This document shows positions 6,548 to 14,307 of a stretch of DNA of 25,792 bases, piece after piece (the first letter of the stretch is position 1; the number at the start of each line of letters is the position of its first letter). The translations under genes and the position numbers were made by a program. Below the pieces are notes generated by a model. It did not search any database. It saw nothing but the letters and a program-made list of their open reading frames with translations, and was not told the DNA's origin. Source of the DNA: JBFGCT01 sp041581055 (GTDB taxonomy: Bacteria > Actinomycetota > Acidimicrobiia > Acidimicrobiales > Ilumatobacteraceae); NCBI GenBank assembly GCA_041581055.1, contig JBFGCT010000041.1, positions 1 to 25,792 of the forward strand, written 5' to 3'.

Positions 6548-8866
6548 TCACGCCGAGTCGGGGCCGACGCCCGCTCGCTCCGACTCGGTGATGCGGGCGG
6601 TGCGCGGGCGGCCGAACAGGTAGCCCTGGCCGCGGTCGCAGCCGAGACGACGGAGCTGGTTCAGCTGCAGCGCCGTCTCGATGCCCTCGGCGACGACCGT
6701 CAACCCGAGCGAGTGGCCGAGGCCGATGACCGCCTCGACGATCGACGTGTCGGCCGACTCCAACCCGAGGCCGAGCACGAACGACCGGTCGATCTTGATC
6801 GCCTCGACCGGGAACTGCTTGAGGTACGTGAGCGACGAGTAGCCGGTGCCGAAGTCGTCGACCGACAGGTGCAGCCCGAGCCCGCGCAGCGCCCGCAGCG
6901 CCATCGCCGCCGCCTTCGTGTCCTGCATCAGCGTGGTCTCGGTGATCTCCAGCCACAACGAGTCGGCGTCGACGCCGGTCTCGGCGAGCGCCTCGCCGAC
7001 GACGTCGAGGAACGCGTCGTCGACCAACTGCTTCGTGCTGACGTTGACCGACACGGAGCAGTCGGCGAACGGCAGGCCCCGCGCCCGCCACAGCGCGAGC
7101 TGGGAGAGCGCGTCGCGGACGACGCGTTGGCCGAGCTCGACCATCAGCCCGGACACCTCGACGGTCGACATGAACTGGCTCGGCACGAGCAGCCCGCGCT
7201 CGGGATGCAGCCACCGCGCCAGCACCTCGAAGCTGACGATGTGCCCGGTCGTGAGGTCGACGATCGGCTGGAAGTAGGGGACGATCTGGCCCCGCTCGAG
7301 CCCTCGGCGCAGGTCGGCGCTCGTCTCCAGCGCCTCGACCGAGGCCGTGCGGGTCGCGTCGGTGAAGGCCTCGACCCGATCGCGTCCCGCCGACTTCGCC
7401 CGGTACATCGCGGCGTCGGCGTCGCGCAGGAGGTCGTCGGCGGTGAGCCCGGTCGTCGCGTTGACGGCGAAGCCGATGCTGGCGGTCACGACCAGCTCGC
7501 GGCCCTCGAGCCGCACGGGGATCTGCGCCGCGGCGCGCAACCGGTCGGCGACCATCGTCGGATCGATGATGCCCTCGGCGCCGTTGACGAACACGACGAA
7601 CTCGTCGCCGCCGAAGCGGGCGAGCACGTCCCCGTCGCGCATCACGTCGCGGAACCGGCGGGCGACCTGGCGCAGCAGCTCGTCGCCGGCGCGGTGACCG
7701 AGGCTGTCGTTGACCACCTTGAAGTTGTCGAGGTCGATGAACAGCACGGCGACCTCGCCGGGGGCGGCGTCGGTCAACAACCGATCGAGCCGCGACACGA
7801 GCGCCGACCGGTTCGGCAACTCGGTCAGCTCGTCGTGGGTCGCCGCGTAGCTGAGCCGCTCGGCGACCCGCCGCTGCTCGGTGACGTCCTCGATGTGGGT
7901 GATCGCCAGCGAGACACCCTCGTCCTCGGTGAGCGACACGCGCGTCTTGGCCCAGACGTAGCCGCCGTCGCTGCGCCGGTACCGCTGCTCGACCTGCAGC
8001 GTCTCGGTGATCCCCAGCTCGAAGCGGGCCCGCTCGGCGGCGCTCGCGCGGAGGTCGTCGGGGTGGGTGAGCCGCTGGATGTTCGTGCCGACCATCGACT
8101 CGATCGGCCTGACGAGCATCGCCGCGAGCGAGTCGTTGGCGTCGACGATGCGCCCGTCATCGGTTCGGACGAGCGCCATCCCGGTCGGCGCCGAGTGGAA
8201 GGCCTGCTGGAATCGCCGCCGTGCTTGTTCCAGCGCGACCGAGCTCCGCTCGCGGTCGGTCACGTCGCGCAGCAGCACGACCGCGCCCTCGCCCGGCGAG
8301 GCGCGATGGAGCGAGGCCTCCACGAGGTGCGGCGCGCCGGCCTTGTCGACCAGCTCGAACACGGCGACGCGATCCCGATCGGCCGGCACCTCGTCGTGCG
8401 GGTTGAACCGCCGCCAGGTGTCCTCGATCGAGTCCTTGTCGTCCGCGGCGATCATCCCCAGGAAGGCCCGGCCGACGAGGTCGGGGACGGGGCGACCGGT
8501 CAGGTCGGCCGCCTTGCGGTTGGCCGACACGATCACGCCCGCGGCGTCCAGCCCCATCACCGCGTCGGGCAGGTCGTCGAGCAACCCGCGGACGCTGGCC
8601 TGGTCGGCCGACAACCGCTCGACCTCGCGGCGCAAGGCGCGCCCGATCGAAAGGGAGCGCAGTCCCACGATGACGAGGCCGGCGGCCGCGGCGGCGGCGA
8701 GCGCGACGGCGACGGTCGCCCCGTCGGCGCGGCCGACGCTGGACGAGGCGAGCGCGGCGGCCGCCGCGGCCGCCGCCGCGGCGAGCAACGCCAGTGCCAG
8801 CCAGCGGAGGTGGAAGGGTCGGGGCAGGGCCGATCGATCGGGGACCACTCCCGCCGGGGAACTCAC
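6548..8866 (-). CDS. Membrane PAS-PAS-GGDEF-EAL cyclic-di-GMP protein
   Basis: A 772-residue bifunctional signalling protein. Two hydrophobic segments (about 22-40 and 51-68) anchor it. Two PAS domains follow (about 90-205 and 215-335), the second ending with the PAC-like VSLAITHIEDVTEQRR. The GGDEF domain (about 345-500) has intact RFGGDEF and an inhibitory I-site RDGD five residues before it. The EAL domain (about 520-760) starts with EVLARW instead of EAL but keeps NVSTKQL, EITETTLM, DDFGTGYSSL, KIDRSF, AEGIET and QGYLFGRP. Both diguanylate cyclase and phosphodiesterase activity are plausible. The start is GTG 8866, 6 nt after a TACCGT box. It stands alone with no obvious partner. Confidence 0.95.
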   Translation of the reverse strand: MSSPAGVVPDRSALPRPFHLRWLALALLAAAAAAAAAALASSSVGRADGATVAVALAAAAAAGLVIVGLRSLSIGRALRREVERLSADQASVRGLLDDLPDAVMGLDAAGVIVSANRKAADLTGRPVPDLVGRAFLGMIAADDKDSIEDTWRRFNPHDEVPADRDRVAVFELVDKAGAPHLVEASLHRASPGEGAVVLLRDVTDRERSSVALEQARRRFQQAFHSAPTGMALVRTDDGRIVDANDSLAAMLVRPIESMVGTNIQRLTHPDDLRASAAERARFELGITETLQVEQRYRRSDGGYVWAKTRVSLTEDEGVSLAITHIEDVTEQRRVAERLSYAATHDELTELPNRSALVSRLDRLLTDAAPGEVAVLFIDLDNFKVVNDSLGHRAGDELLRQVARRFRDVMRDGDVLARFGGDEFVVFVNGAEGIIDPTMVADRLRAAAQIPVRLEGRELVVTASIGFAVNATTGLTADDLLRDADAAMYRAKSAGRDRVEAFTDATRTASVEALETSADLRRGLERGQIVPYFQPIVDLTTGHIVSFEVLARWLHPERGLLVPSQFMSTVEVSGLMVELGQRVVRDALSQLALWRARGLPFADCSVSVNVSTKQLVDDAFLDVVGEALAETGVDADSLWLEITETTLMQDTKAAAMALRALRGLGLHLSVDDFGTGYSSLTYLKQFPVEAIKIDRSFVLGLGLESADTSIVEAVIGLGHSLGLTVVAEGIETALQLNQLRRLGCDRGQGYLFGRPRTARITESERAGVGPDSA
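6553..6588. terminator. Hairpin between convergent genes
   Basis: CCGAGTCGG (6553-6561) and CCGACTCGG (6580-6588) form a 9-bp stem with an 18-nt loop at the end of the GGDEF-EAL gene, next to the methyltransferase stop. A third direct copy, GCCGAGTCG, lies at 6539-6547. There is no T-tract, so a terminator role is only plausible. Confidence 0.3.
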
Positions 8867-8872
8867 CCCATC

Positions 8873-8878
8873 ACGGTA
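8873..8878 (-). promoter_or_regulatory. -10 box of GGDEF-EAL gene
   Basis: TACCGT on the minus strand, 6 nt before GTG 8866. No Shine-Dalgarno is present, so the transcript is probably leaderless. Confidence 0.4.
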
Positions 8879-8911
8879 TGACGCCGATCCCCGCCCGCCG
8901 GGGATGGTGCG

Positions 8912-10369
8912 TCAGCCCCCGCGCGAGTTCCACCACTCGTCGAGGCGCTTGCGAATCTGCTCGTCGCCGATCAGCCCCTCGTCAAGCCGGACCTCCATGA
9001 GGAACTTCATCGCCTCGCCGACGACCCGCCCCGGCTCGACCCCGAGCTGGGCGATCACCTGGTTGCCGTCCAGCTCAGGGCGGAGCGCGGCCAGCTCCTC
9101 GGCCGCCGCCAACTCGTCGATCCGCGCCTCGAGCTCGTCCATCCGGCGCGAGAGGCGTTCGGCCTTCCGCGCGTTGCGCGTCGTGCAGTCGCAACGCGTC
9201 AGCACGTTCAGCTCCTGGAGCAGGTCGCCGGCGTCGCGCACGTACCGCCGCACCGCCGAGTCGGACCACCCCATCGAGTAGGTGTGGAAGCGCAGGTGCA
9301 GCGCGACCAGCTCGGTGATCGCGTCGCGGTCGTCGTTGGAATAGCGCAGCGCCGTGAGCCGTTTGCGGGTGATCCGGGCGCCGACGGCGTCATGGTGGTG
9401 AAACGTGGTCCCCTTGCCGGGCTGGTAGCCGCGTGTCCGCGGCTTGCCGACGTCGTGGAAGAGCGCCGCCAGGCGGGTCAGGCGGAAGTCATACGACGGC
9501 CGGTCGCCGCTCACGATCCGCGGGTCGTCGCCGGGCGGGCGGACGTTGTCGACGACGGCGAGGGTGTGGGTCAACACGTCCTTGTGGCGATGGATCGGGT
9601 CGTGTTCCAACCGCATCGCCGGGAGCTCGGGCAGGAAGTGGTCGGCCAGACCGGTGTCGATCAGGAACCACAGGCCGTCGCCCGGGTGATCGACGACGAT
9701 CAGCTTGTCGAGCTCGTCTCGGATCCGCTCGGCCGAAACGATCTCCAAGCGCGCCGCCATCTCGCGCACCGCGGCGACCAGCGCGTCGGTCGGGGTGAGC
9801 CCCAGGCCGGCGATGAACCGGGCCGCCCGCAGCATCCGCAGCGGGTCGTCGCTGAAGCTCACCTCCGGGCCGAGCGGCGTCCGCAGCGTGCGGGTGGCGA
9901 GGTCGGACGCGCCGCCGAACGGATCGACGAGCTCCGGCGCGTCGCCGTCGTCGGTGAGCTCGAGGGCCATCGCGTTGATCGTGAAGTCGCGTCGCGACAG
10001 GTCGGCCTCGATCTCGTCGGCGAACACGACGTGCGGCTTGCGCGAGACGTCGGTGTACGCCTCGGCCCGGAACGTCGTGATCTCGTAGGTGCGCGGGGAC
10101 ATCGTGACCGGATCGATTTTGTGGGCGCCGATCGTGCCGAACTTCTCCCCCTGGTTCCACACCGTGTCCGCCCAACCGTCGAGGCAGGCCTTGATCTCGG
10201 GCGGGCGGGCGTCGGTGGTCAGGTCGAGGTCGTGGTCGGTCCGTTCGGACGCGACGAGGAGGTCGCGGACGGTCCCGCCGACGACGTACAGCCGGTGACC
10301 AGCGGCGCGAAATCGCTCGGCCAGCGGCGCCAGCTCGCGCAACACCTCGTCGAATCGCTTGGGGACCAC
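8912..10369 (-). CDS. cca: CCA tRNA nucleotidyltransferase with HD domain
   Basis: Adds or repairs the 3'-CCA end of tRNAs. The 485-residue protein has the class II nucleotidyltransferase head with YVVGGTVRDLL (28-38) and the metal-binding DHDLDL (45-50), then LSRRDFTINAMAL (124-136) and DPLRMLRAARF. An HD phosphohydrolase domain follows (LAALFHDVGKP, His305-Asp306, then HHHDAVG). The C-terminal helical region includes a charged, coiled-coil-like segment. Length and order fit the actinobacterial PcnA/Cca group (mycobacterial Rv3907c). The start is GTG 10369, 6 nt after a TAGCCT box. It diverges from the GNAT-DUF6049 genes, as pcnA does from mutT4-Rv3909 in mycobacteria. Confidence 0.95.
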   Translation of the reverse strand: MVPKRFDEVLRELAPLAERFRAAGHRLYVVGGTVRDLLVASERTDHDLDLTTDARPPEIKACLDGWADTVWNQGEKFGTIGAHKIDPVTMSPRTYEITTFRAEAYTDVSRKPHVVFADEIEADLSRRDFTINAMALELTDDGDAPELVDPFGGASDLATRTLRTPLGPEVSFSDDPLRMLRAARFIAGLGLTPTDALVAAVREMAARLEIVSAERIRDELDKLIVVDHPGDGLWFLIDTGLADHFLPELPAMRLEHDPIHRHKDVLTHTLAVVDNVRPPGDDPRIVSGDRPSYDFRLTRLAALFHDVGKPRTRGYQPGKGTTFHHHDAVGARITRKRLTALRYSNDDRDAITELVALHLRFHTYSMGWSDSAVRRYVRDAGDLLQELNVLTRCDCTTRNARKAERLSRRMDELEARIDELAAAEELAALRPELDGNQVIAQLGVEPGRVVGEAMKFLMEVRLDEGLIGDEQIRKRLDEWWNSRGG

Positions 10370-10375
10370 GGGGCC

Positions 10376-10381
10376 AGGCTA
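10376..10381 (-). promoter_or_regulatory. -10 box of cca
   Basis: TAGCCT on the minus strand, 6 nt before GTG 10369, with no Shine-Dalgarno. It is back to back with the GNAT promoter. Confidence 0.45.
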
Positions 10382-10458
10382 GGACGGCCAGCCGCCGCGC
10401 ACCGCAGGCCCGGCACGATTCCAACCGGTGGCGGGCCGCGACGACGGGCCCGATCCCC

Positions 10459-10464
10459 TAGCGT
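10459..10464 (+). promoter_or_regulatory. -10 box of GNAT-DUF6049 genes
   Basis: TAGCGT, 7 nt before GTG 10472, with no Shine-Dalgarno. This spacing places the transcription start on the start codon. Confidence 0.5.
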
Positions 10465-10471
10465 TCGGCCG

Positions 10472-11173
10472 GTGAACGACGCCACCGTCGAACGGGCCGC
10501 GCGCGCCCGGCTCGCCGCGCGGCCGGGCAACGCGTCGGTCGCGCAGCTCGTGCTGCTCGACCATCACATGATTCCCGACGACGACGACGTCCGGGGCTGG
10601 ATCGCCGACGCCCGTCGGCGCGGGTTCCGCGCGCTCCGCACCAGCGCGCTGTTCCCCGAGTCCCGGCCGGCGTTCGCCCACGCCGGCTTCACCGCGATCG
10701 ACCGGCTCGCCCTGCTCGAACTCGAACTCGACGCCGGCGACTCCCGCCGGTCCCGGGGGCCGACGAGAAGGATGCGCGGGCGCGACCTGCCGGGCGCGGC
10801 GGCGGTCGACTGCGCCGCGTTCGGCGCGGCGTGGGGCAACGACGACACGGCGCTCGGCGAGATCGGCCCGGCGACGCCCCACCATCGCGCCCGGGCGATC
10901 GGTCGGAACCCGATCGCCGGGTTCGCGATCAGCGGGCGGGCCGGGCGCACCGGGTACGTCCAGCGGCTCGCGGTCCACCCCGACCGTCAGGGGGCCGGCC
11001 TCGGGCGGGCCCTGCTCGACGACTCCCTCGGCTGGATGGCCCGCCACGGCGTGAACACCGCCCTCGTCAACACCGGGGTCGACAACGAGCGCGCGCTCGC
11101 CCTCTACCTCTCCGAGGGGTTCCGCGTGCAACCTGACGAGTTGGTCGTGCTGGAGCGGTCGCTCGACCGATGA
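10472..11173 (+). CDS. GNAT family N-acetyltransferase
   Basis: A 233-residue acetyl-CoA-dependent acyltransferase. The C-terminal ~140 residues hold a GNAT domain. The acetyl-CoA binding loop is VQRLAVHPDRQGAGLGRALL, an R/Q-x-x-G-x-G/A motif, followed by MARHGVNTALVNTGVDNERALALYLSEGF. The N-terminal ~90 residues look like a degenerate GNAT half (GFRALRTSALFPESRPAFAHAGF). A two-lobed arrangement recalls mycothiol synthase MshD, but the evidence does not support that name. The substrate is unknown. The GTG 10472 start is leaderless in appearance. The stop overlaps the DUF6049 start as ATGA, so the two are probably coupled. It occupies the place of mutT4 in the mycobacterial locus. Confidence 0.85.
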   Translation: MNDATVERAARARLAARPGNASVAQLVLLDHHMIPDDDDVRGWIADARRRGFRALRTSALFPESRPAFAHAGFTAIDRLALLELELDAGDSRRSRGPTRRMRGRDLPGAAAVDCAAFGAAWGNDDTALGEIGPATPHHRARAIGRNPIAGFAISGRAGRTGYVQRLAVHPDRQGAGLGRALLDDSLGWMARHGVNTALVNTGVDNERALALYLSEGFRVQPDELVVLERSLDR

Positions 11174-13350
11174 TCCGCCCGCTCGACGCCGGTCGGCCGC
11201 TCGCCGCCGCGCTCGCGGCCGTGCTCGCCGTCGCAGCGGGCGCGCTGACGGTGGGTTCGGCCGCCGGTTCGGCGGCAACCGATTCGGCGCCGCGCGGCGT
11301 GGCCCGGCAGCCGAGTGGCCAGATCCGTCTCGAGCTCGTCGACCAGAGGATCGCGTTCGGCGCCGACGGCGACATCCGACTCGTCTACCGCATCGACGGC
11401 GACCTGTCCGGCGTCACGGCGCTGGCGCCGCCGGAGTCGACGACGACGACCGCCCCCGAACCGGACCTGCCCGACCCCGACGCGCCGCCGGTGGATGAGC
11501 TCAGCGTGATCGTCGTCAACTACGAGCCCCTGTCGCCCGGCGACGACCCGGGGCGCTACGTCGGCCGGGCGGCGCTCACCGCCACCGTGTCCGACCCGAT
11601 CGACGGCGTCGTCCTGGCCAACGGCCGCGACCTGTTGACCTTCGCCGAGGACGGGACCGTCACGCTCGACGTGACCGCCGGGACCGACAGCGGCGAGAGC
11701 GTCGAGGAGCGGCTCAGGTTCGACGAGCCAGGCCTCTACCCGATCATCCTGTCGCTCGTCGTCGGCAACGGCGACGAGCGACAGGTGGTCGCCAGCTACG
11801 GCACGATCGTGCAGCGGCTCCCGGGACCGGCCGACGCCGCCCGGTCGAGCCCGCCGATCGACCTGTCCATCGCCGTGGCGATCGACGAGATCGGACCCGA
11901 ACCGTCCGCCGGCGACCTGGCGGCGGCCCGAAGCGAACTCGACTCGGCGCTGGCCCTGACATCGGCCGTCTCCAGCCCGGTCACGCTCTCGATCCCCCCG
12001 CTCGTGCTCGGCGAGGCCGCCGGTCGGGACCGGGCCGCGCTCGCCGAGGCGCTGGCGGGCGACCGCCTGCTGTCGGTTCCGGCGACGCCGCTCAACGTGT
12101 CGGCGGCGGCGGCGGCCGGGGTCAGCGGCGCGTTCGCCCGCCAGCTTCGCGAGGGAGAGGATCTGCTCACCGCCGCGGCGCCGGCCAACGTCGCCCGCCG
12201 GGACGTGTGGATCGCGACCGAGCCGCTCAGCTCGATGGGCGCCCAGGTCGTGCGCGACCTCGGGTTCCGCTACGTGGTCATGACGCCGACGATGTTCGCC
12301 GCGACCGTCGACGCCGAGCTGCCCGCGACCGATCTGTTCGTCGAGATCGTGCTCCCCGACGGCGGCACGCTCCCGCTGCTTGTCGTCGACGCCCTGGGCG
12401 CACGGTTGACGACCGAGGCGACCGACGAGATCCTGGCCGACGACAGCGCCGTCGAATGGGCGGTCCAGACGATCGTCGACATGCTCCTCGATCAAGAACG
12501 CGACGGCCGCCTCGTCGAGCGCAGCCGGATCCTGTCCGCCCCCGACCTGACCGCCCCCGACCCGCGGCTGATCCGGGCGTTGGAGAAGCTCGTCGAGACG
12601 ACCCCGAGCATCCGCTTCACCGAGGCGGGCAACCTCCCGGGGGTGACCGACGCCCGCCGCGAGGGTGGAGACGACGTCGGCGTCCGCCTCCCCGACGCGG
12701 TGGGGACCGACCTCTCGGCGCGCCTGGAGCGGCTCGACACCGCGGCGGTCGCCATGCTGAGCGCCGGATCGATGCTGCCCGCCGACGACCCCCGCCCGAC
12801 CGAGTGGGCGACGCGGATCTCCGAACTCGTCTCGACCGGTTACCGCGACGGCGACGTCGAGGCGACCATCGCCGCGCTGCTCGCCGAGGCCGAGCGGCTC
12901 AAGGGCAGCGTCGTCCCGCCGGAGCCGTTCACGTTCACGCTGACCGGTCGCTCCGGCGACATCGACCTCCGGCTGAGCAACACCGCCGACGAGCCGCTGA
13001 CCGTGCTGGTCCGCCTCTCGTCGCCGAAGCTGTCGTTCCCGGAGGGCGAGCAACTGGTCGAGCTCCGACCGAACGAGCAGACCCTGGTCGCCGTACCGGT
13101 CCGCGCCCGCACGAACGGAACCTCGGCGGTCCGCGTCGAGATCCTCACGCCGGCCGGCGAGGCGATTCGCGAGCCGGTCGTGCTCACCTCACGCGTGAAC
13201 GCGCTCACCGGCTTCGGCCAGGTGTTGACCGGTGGACTCGTCCTGGTGCTGCTGACGTGGTGGTTCAGCCACTGGCGGGCACGGCGTCGCGCGGCCACCG
13301 CGTCGCTGGCGGGCGAGGTGATGGAGCGCCATCCGAGCAACGGCAAGTAG
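11170..13350 (+). CDS. DUF6049 family exported membrane protein
   Basis: A 726-residue protein with an N-terminal signal segment (about 10-40), a very large extracytoplasmic region, and one C-terminal transmembrane helix (VLTGGLVLVLLTWWFSHWRARRR) with a short basic cytoplasmic tail. Beta-rich stretches with internal Ala-rich helical parts fit the actinobacterial DUF6049 family (Rv3909 type), which usually lies between pcnA and the lipid II flippase gene murJ/mviN. That placement makes a cell-envelope role likely, but the activity is unknown. It starts at ATG 11170, overlapping the GNAT stop. The next gene is degV and not murJ. Confidence 0.8.
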   Translation: MIRPLDAGRPLAAALAAVLAVAAGALTVGSAAGSAATDSAPRGVARQPSGQIRLELVDQRIAFGADGDIRLVYRIDGDLSGVTALAPPESTTTTAPEPDLPDPDAPPVDELSVIVVNYEPLSPGDDPGRYVGRAALTATVSDPIDGVVLANGRDLLTFAEDGTVTLDVTAGTDSGESVEERLRFDEPGLYPIILSLVVGNGDERQVVASYGTIVQRLPGPADAARSSPPIDLSIAVAIDEIGPEPSAGDLAAARSELDSALALTSAVSSPVTLSIPPLVLGEAAGRDRAALAEALAGDRLLSVPATPLNVSAAAAAGVSGAFARQLREGEDLLTAAAPANVARRDVWIATEPLSSMGAQVVRDLGFRYVVMTPTMFAATVDAELPATDLFVEIVLPDGGTLPLLVVDALGARLTTEATDEILADDSAVEWAVQTIVDMLLDQERDGRLVERSRILSAPDLTAPDPRLIRALEKLVETTPSIRFTEAGNLPGVTDARREGGDDVGVRLPDAVGTDLSARLERLDTAAVAMLSAGSMLPADDPRPTEWATRISELVSTGYRDGDVEATIAALLAEAERLKGSVVPPEPFTFTLTGRSGDIDLRLSNTADEPLTVLVRLSSPKLSFPEGEQLVELRPNEQTLVAVPVRARTNGTSAVRVEILTPAGEAIREPVVLTSRVNALTGFGQVLTGGLVLVLLTWWFSHWRARRRAATASLAGEVMERHPSNGK

Positions 13351-13353
13351 TAT
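13348..13353 (+). promoter_or_regulatory. -10-like box before degV
   Basis: TAGTAT overlaps the DUF6049 stop codon and lies 9 nt before GTG 13363. No Shine-Dalgarno precedes degV, so an internal near-leaderless promoter is plausible. Confidence 0.35.
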
Positions 13354-13362
13354 CTGGTCCCC

Positions 13363-14217
13363 GTGAACGCTCCCGCCCAAACCGTCCGCATCGTCACCGA
13401 CAGCTCGTCTGACCTCCCCGCCCACATCGCGGAGGGGTTGGGCATCGCGATCGTCCCGCTCAGCATCCGCTTCGGCGACGAGGAGTTCATCGACCGGGAG
13501 GAGCTGACGACCGCCGAGTTCTGGACCCGCTGCGTCAACTCGCCCACGCTCCCCGAGACCGCGGCGCCCGCTCCCGGCCAGTTCGAGACCGCCTACCGCA
13601 ACCTGGCGGCGGAGGGCGCGACCGGCGTCGTCGTGCTCTGCCTTTCCGCCGCGCTGTCTGCCACGATGCAGAGCGCCGACCTCGCCGCCCGCTCGGTCGC
13701 CGACGACATCGACGTGCGCGTGATCGACAGCCGGACGCTGACGATGGGGCTCGGCACGATCGTCCTCGCCTGCGCCCAGGCCGCGCGCGACGGCGCGACG
13801 CTCGACGAGGTCGAGGCCCTCGGCAAGAGCCTCGCCGACCGGACCCGGGTGTTCGGCGCGCTCGACACGCTCGAGAACCTGAAGAAGGGCGGCCGGGTCG
13901 GCAACGCCAAGGCGCTGCTGGCGACGGCGCTGTCGATCAAGCCGATCATCGAGGTCAGGGGCGGCAAGGTCGAAGAGGCCGGCAAGCAGCGCACCCGGTC
14001 CAAGGCGCTGGCGTTCCTCGTCGACAAGGTGAAGAGTTACGACGGGCGGATCGAGAACCTCGCCGTGCTCCACGCCGACTGCAGCGACGTCGACCTGTTC
14101 GTCGAGATGCTCGGCCCGCATTACGCCGGCGAGATCGTCGTCGGCGAGATCGGCCCGGTCATCGGCACGCACGGCGGGCGCGGCACGATCGGCGTCGCCT
14201 TCCACGAGATCGTCTGA
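13363..14217 (+). CDS. DegV family fatty-acid-binding protein
   Basis: A 284-residue DegV protein. Known members bind a fatty acid; in Gram-positive bacteria FakB proteins of this family present fatty acids to a kinase. The N-terminus VRIVTDSSSDLP is the family signature. SPTLPETAAPAPGQFETAYRNL carries the substrate-site Pro/Thr region. Later motifs are LCLSAALSATMQSA, VRVIDSRTLTMGLG, LENLKKGGRVGNAKAL and the C-terminal GEIGPVIGTHGGRGTIGVAF. Length is typical. No FakA kinase is present in the window. It starts at GTG 13363, 12 nt after DUF6049, and precedes the Ser/Thr kinase, where murJ would be expected in mycobacteria. Confidence 0.93.
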   Translation: MNAPAQTVRIVTDSSSDLPAHIAEGLGIAIVPLSIRFGDEEFIDREELTTAEFWTRCVNSPTLPETAAPAPGQFETAYRNLAAEGATGVVVLCLSAALSATMQSADLAARSVADDIDVRVIDSRTLTMGLGTIVLACAQAARDGATLDEVEALGKSLADRTRVFGALDTLENLKKGGRVGNAKALLATALSIKPIIEVRGGKVEEAGKQRTRSKALAFLVDKVKSYDGRIENLAVLHADCSDVDLFVEMLGPHYAGEIVVGEIGPVIGTHGGRGTIGVAFHEIV

Positions 14218-14290
14218 CCTCGGCGCGCCCGCGCGACGACCTCCACGGCGCGTCGCCCGTCATTGCCCTGTCTGACGATCCGCCCGCAAC

Positions 14291-14296
14291 TAGCGT
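14291..14296 (+). promoter_or_regulatory. -10 box of Ser/Thr kinase gene
   Basis: TAGCGT, 11 nt before ATG 14308, leaving at most a few untranslated bases. No Shine-Dalgarno is present. Confidence 0.4.
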
Positions 14297-14307
14297 CTCT
14301 CTCGACC

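Noticed and set aside
6713..8881. 722-codon plus-strand frame opposite the GGDEF-EAL gene
   Set aside because: Antisense shadow. The minus strand encodes all GGDEF and EAL motifs.
11104..13053. 649-codon minus-strand frame opposite the DUF6049 gene
   Set aside because: Composition is His/Arg/Asp-rich and typical of antisense to GC-rich coding DNA. The plus-strand gene has a signal peptide, family features and coupling.
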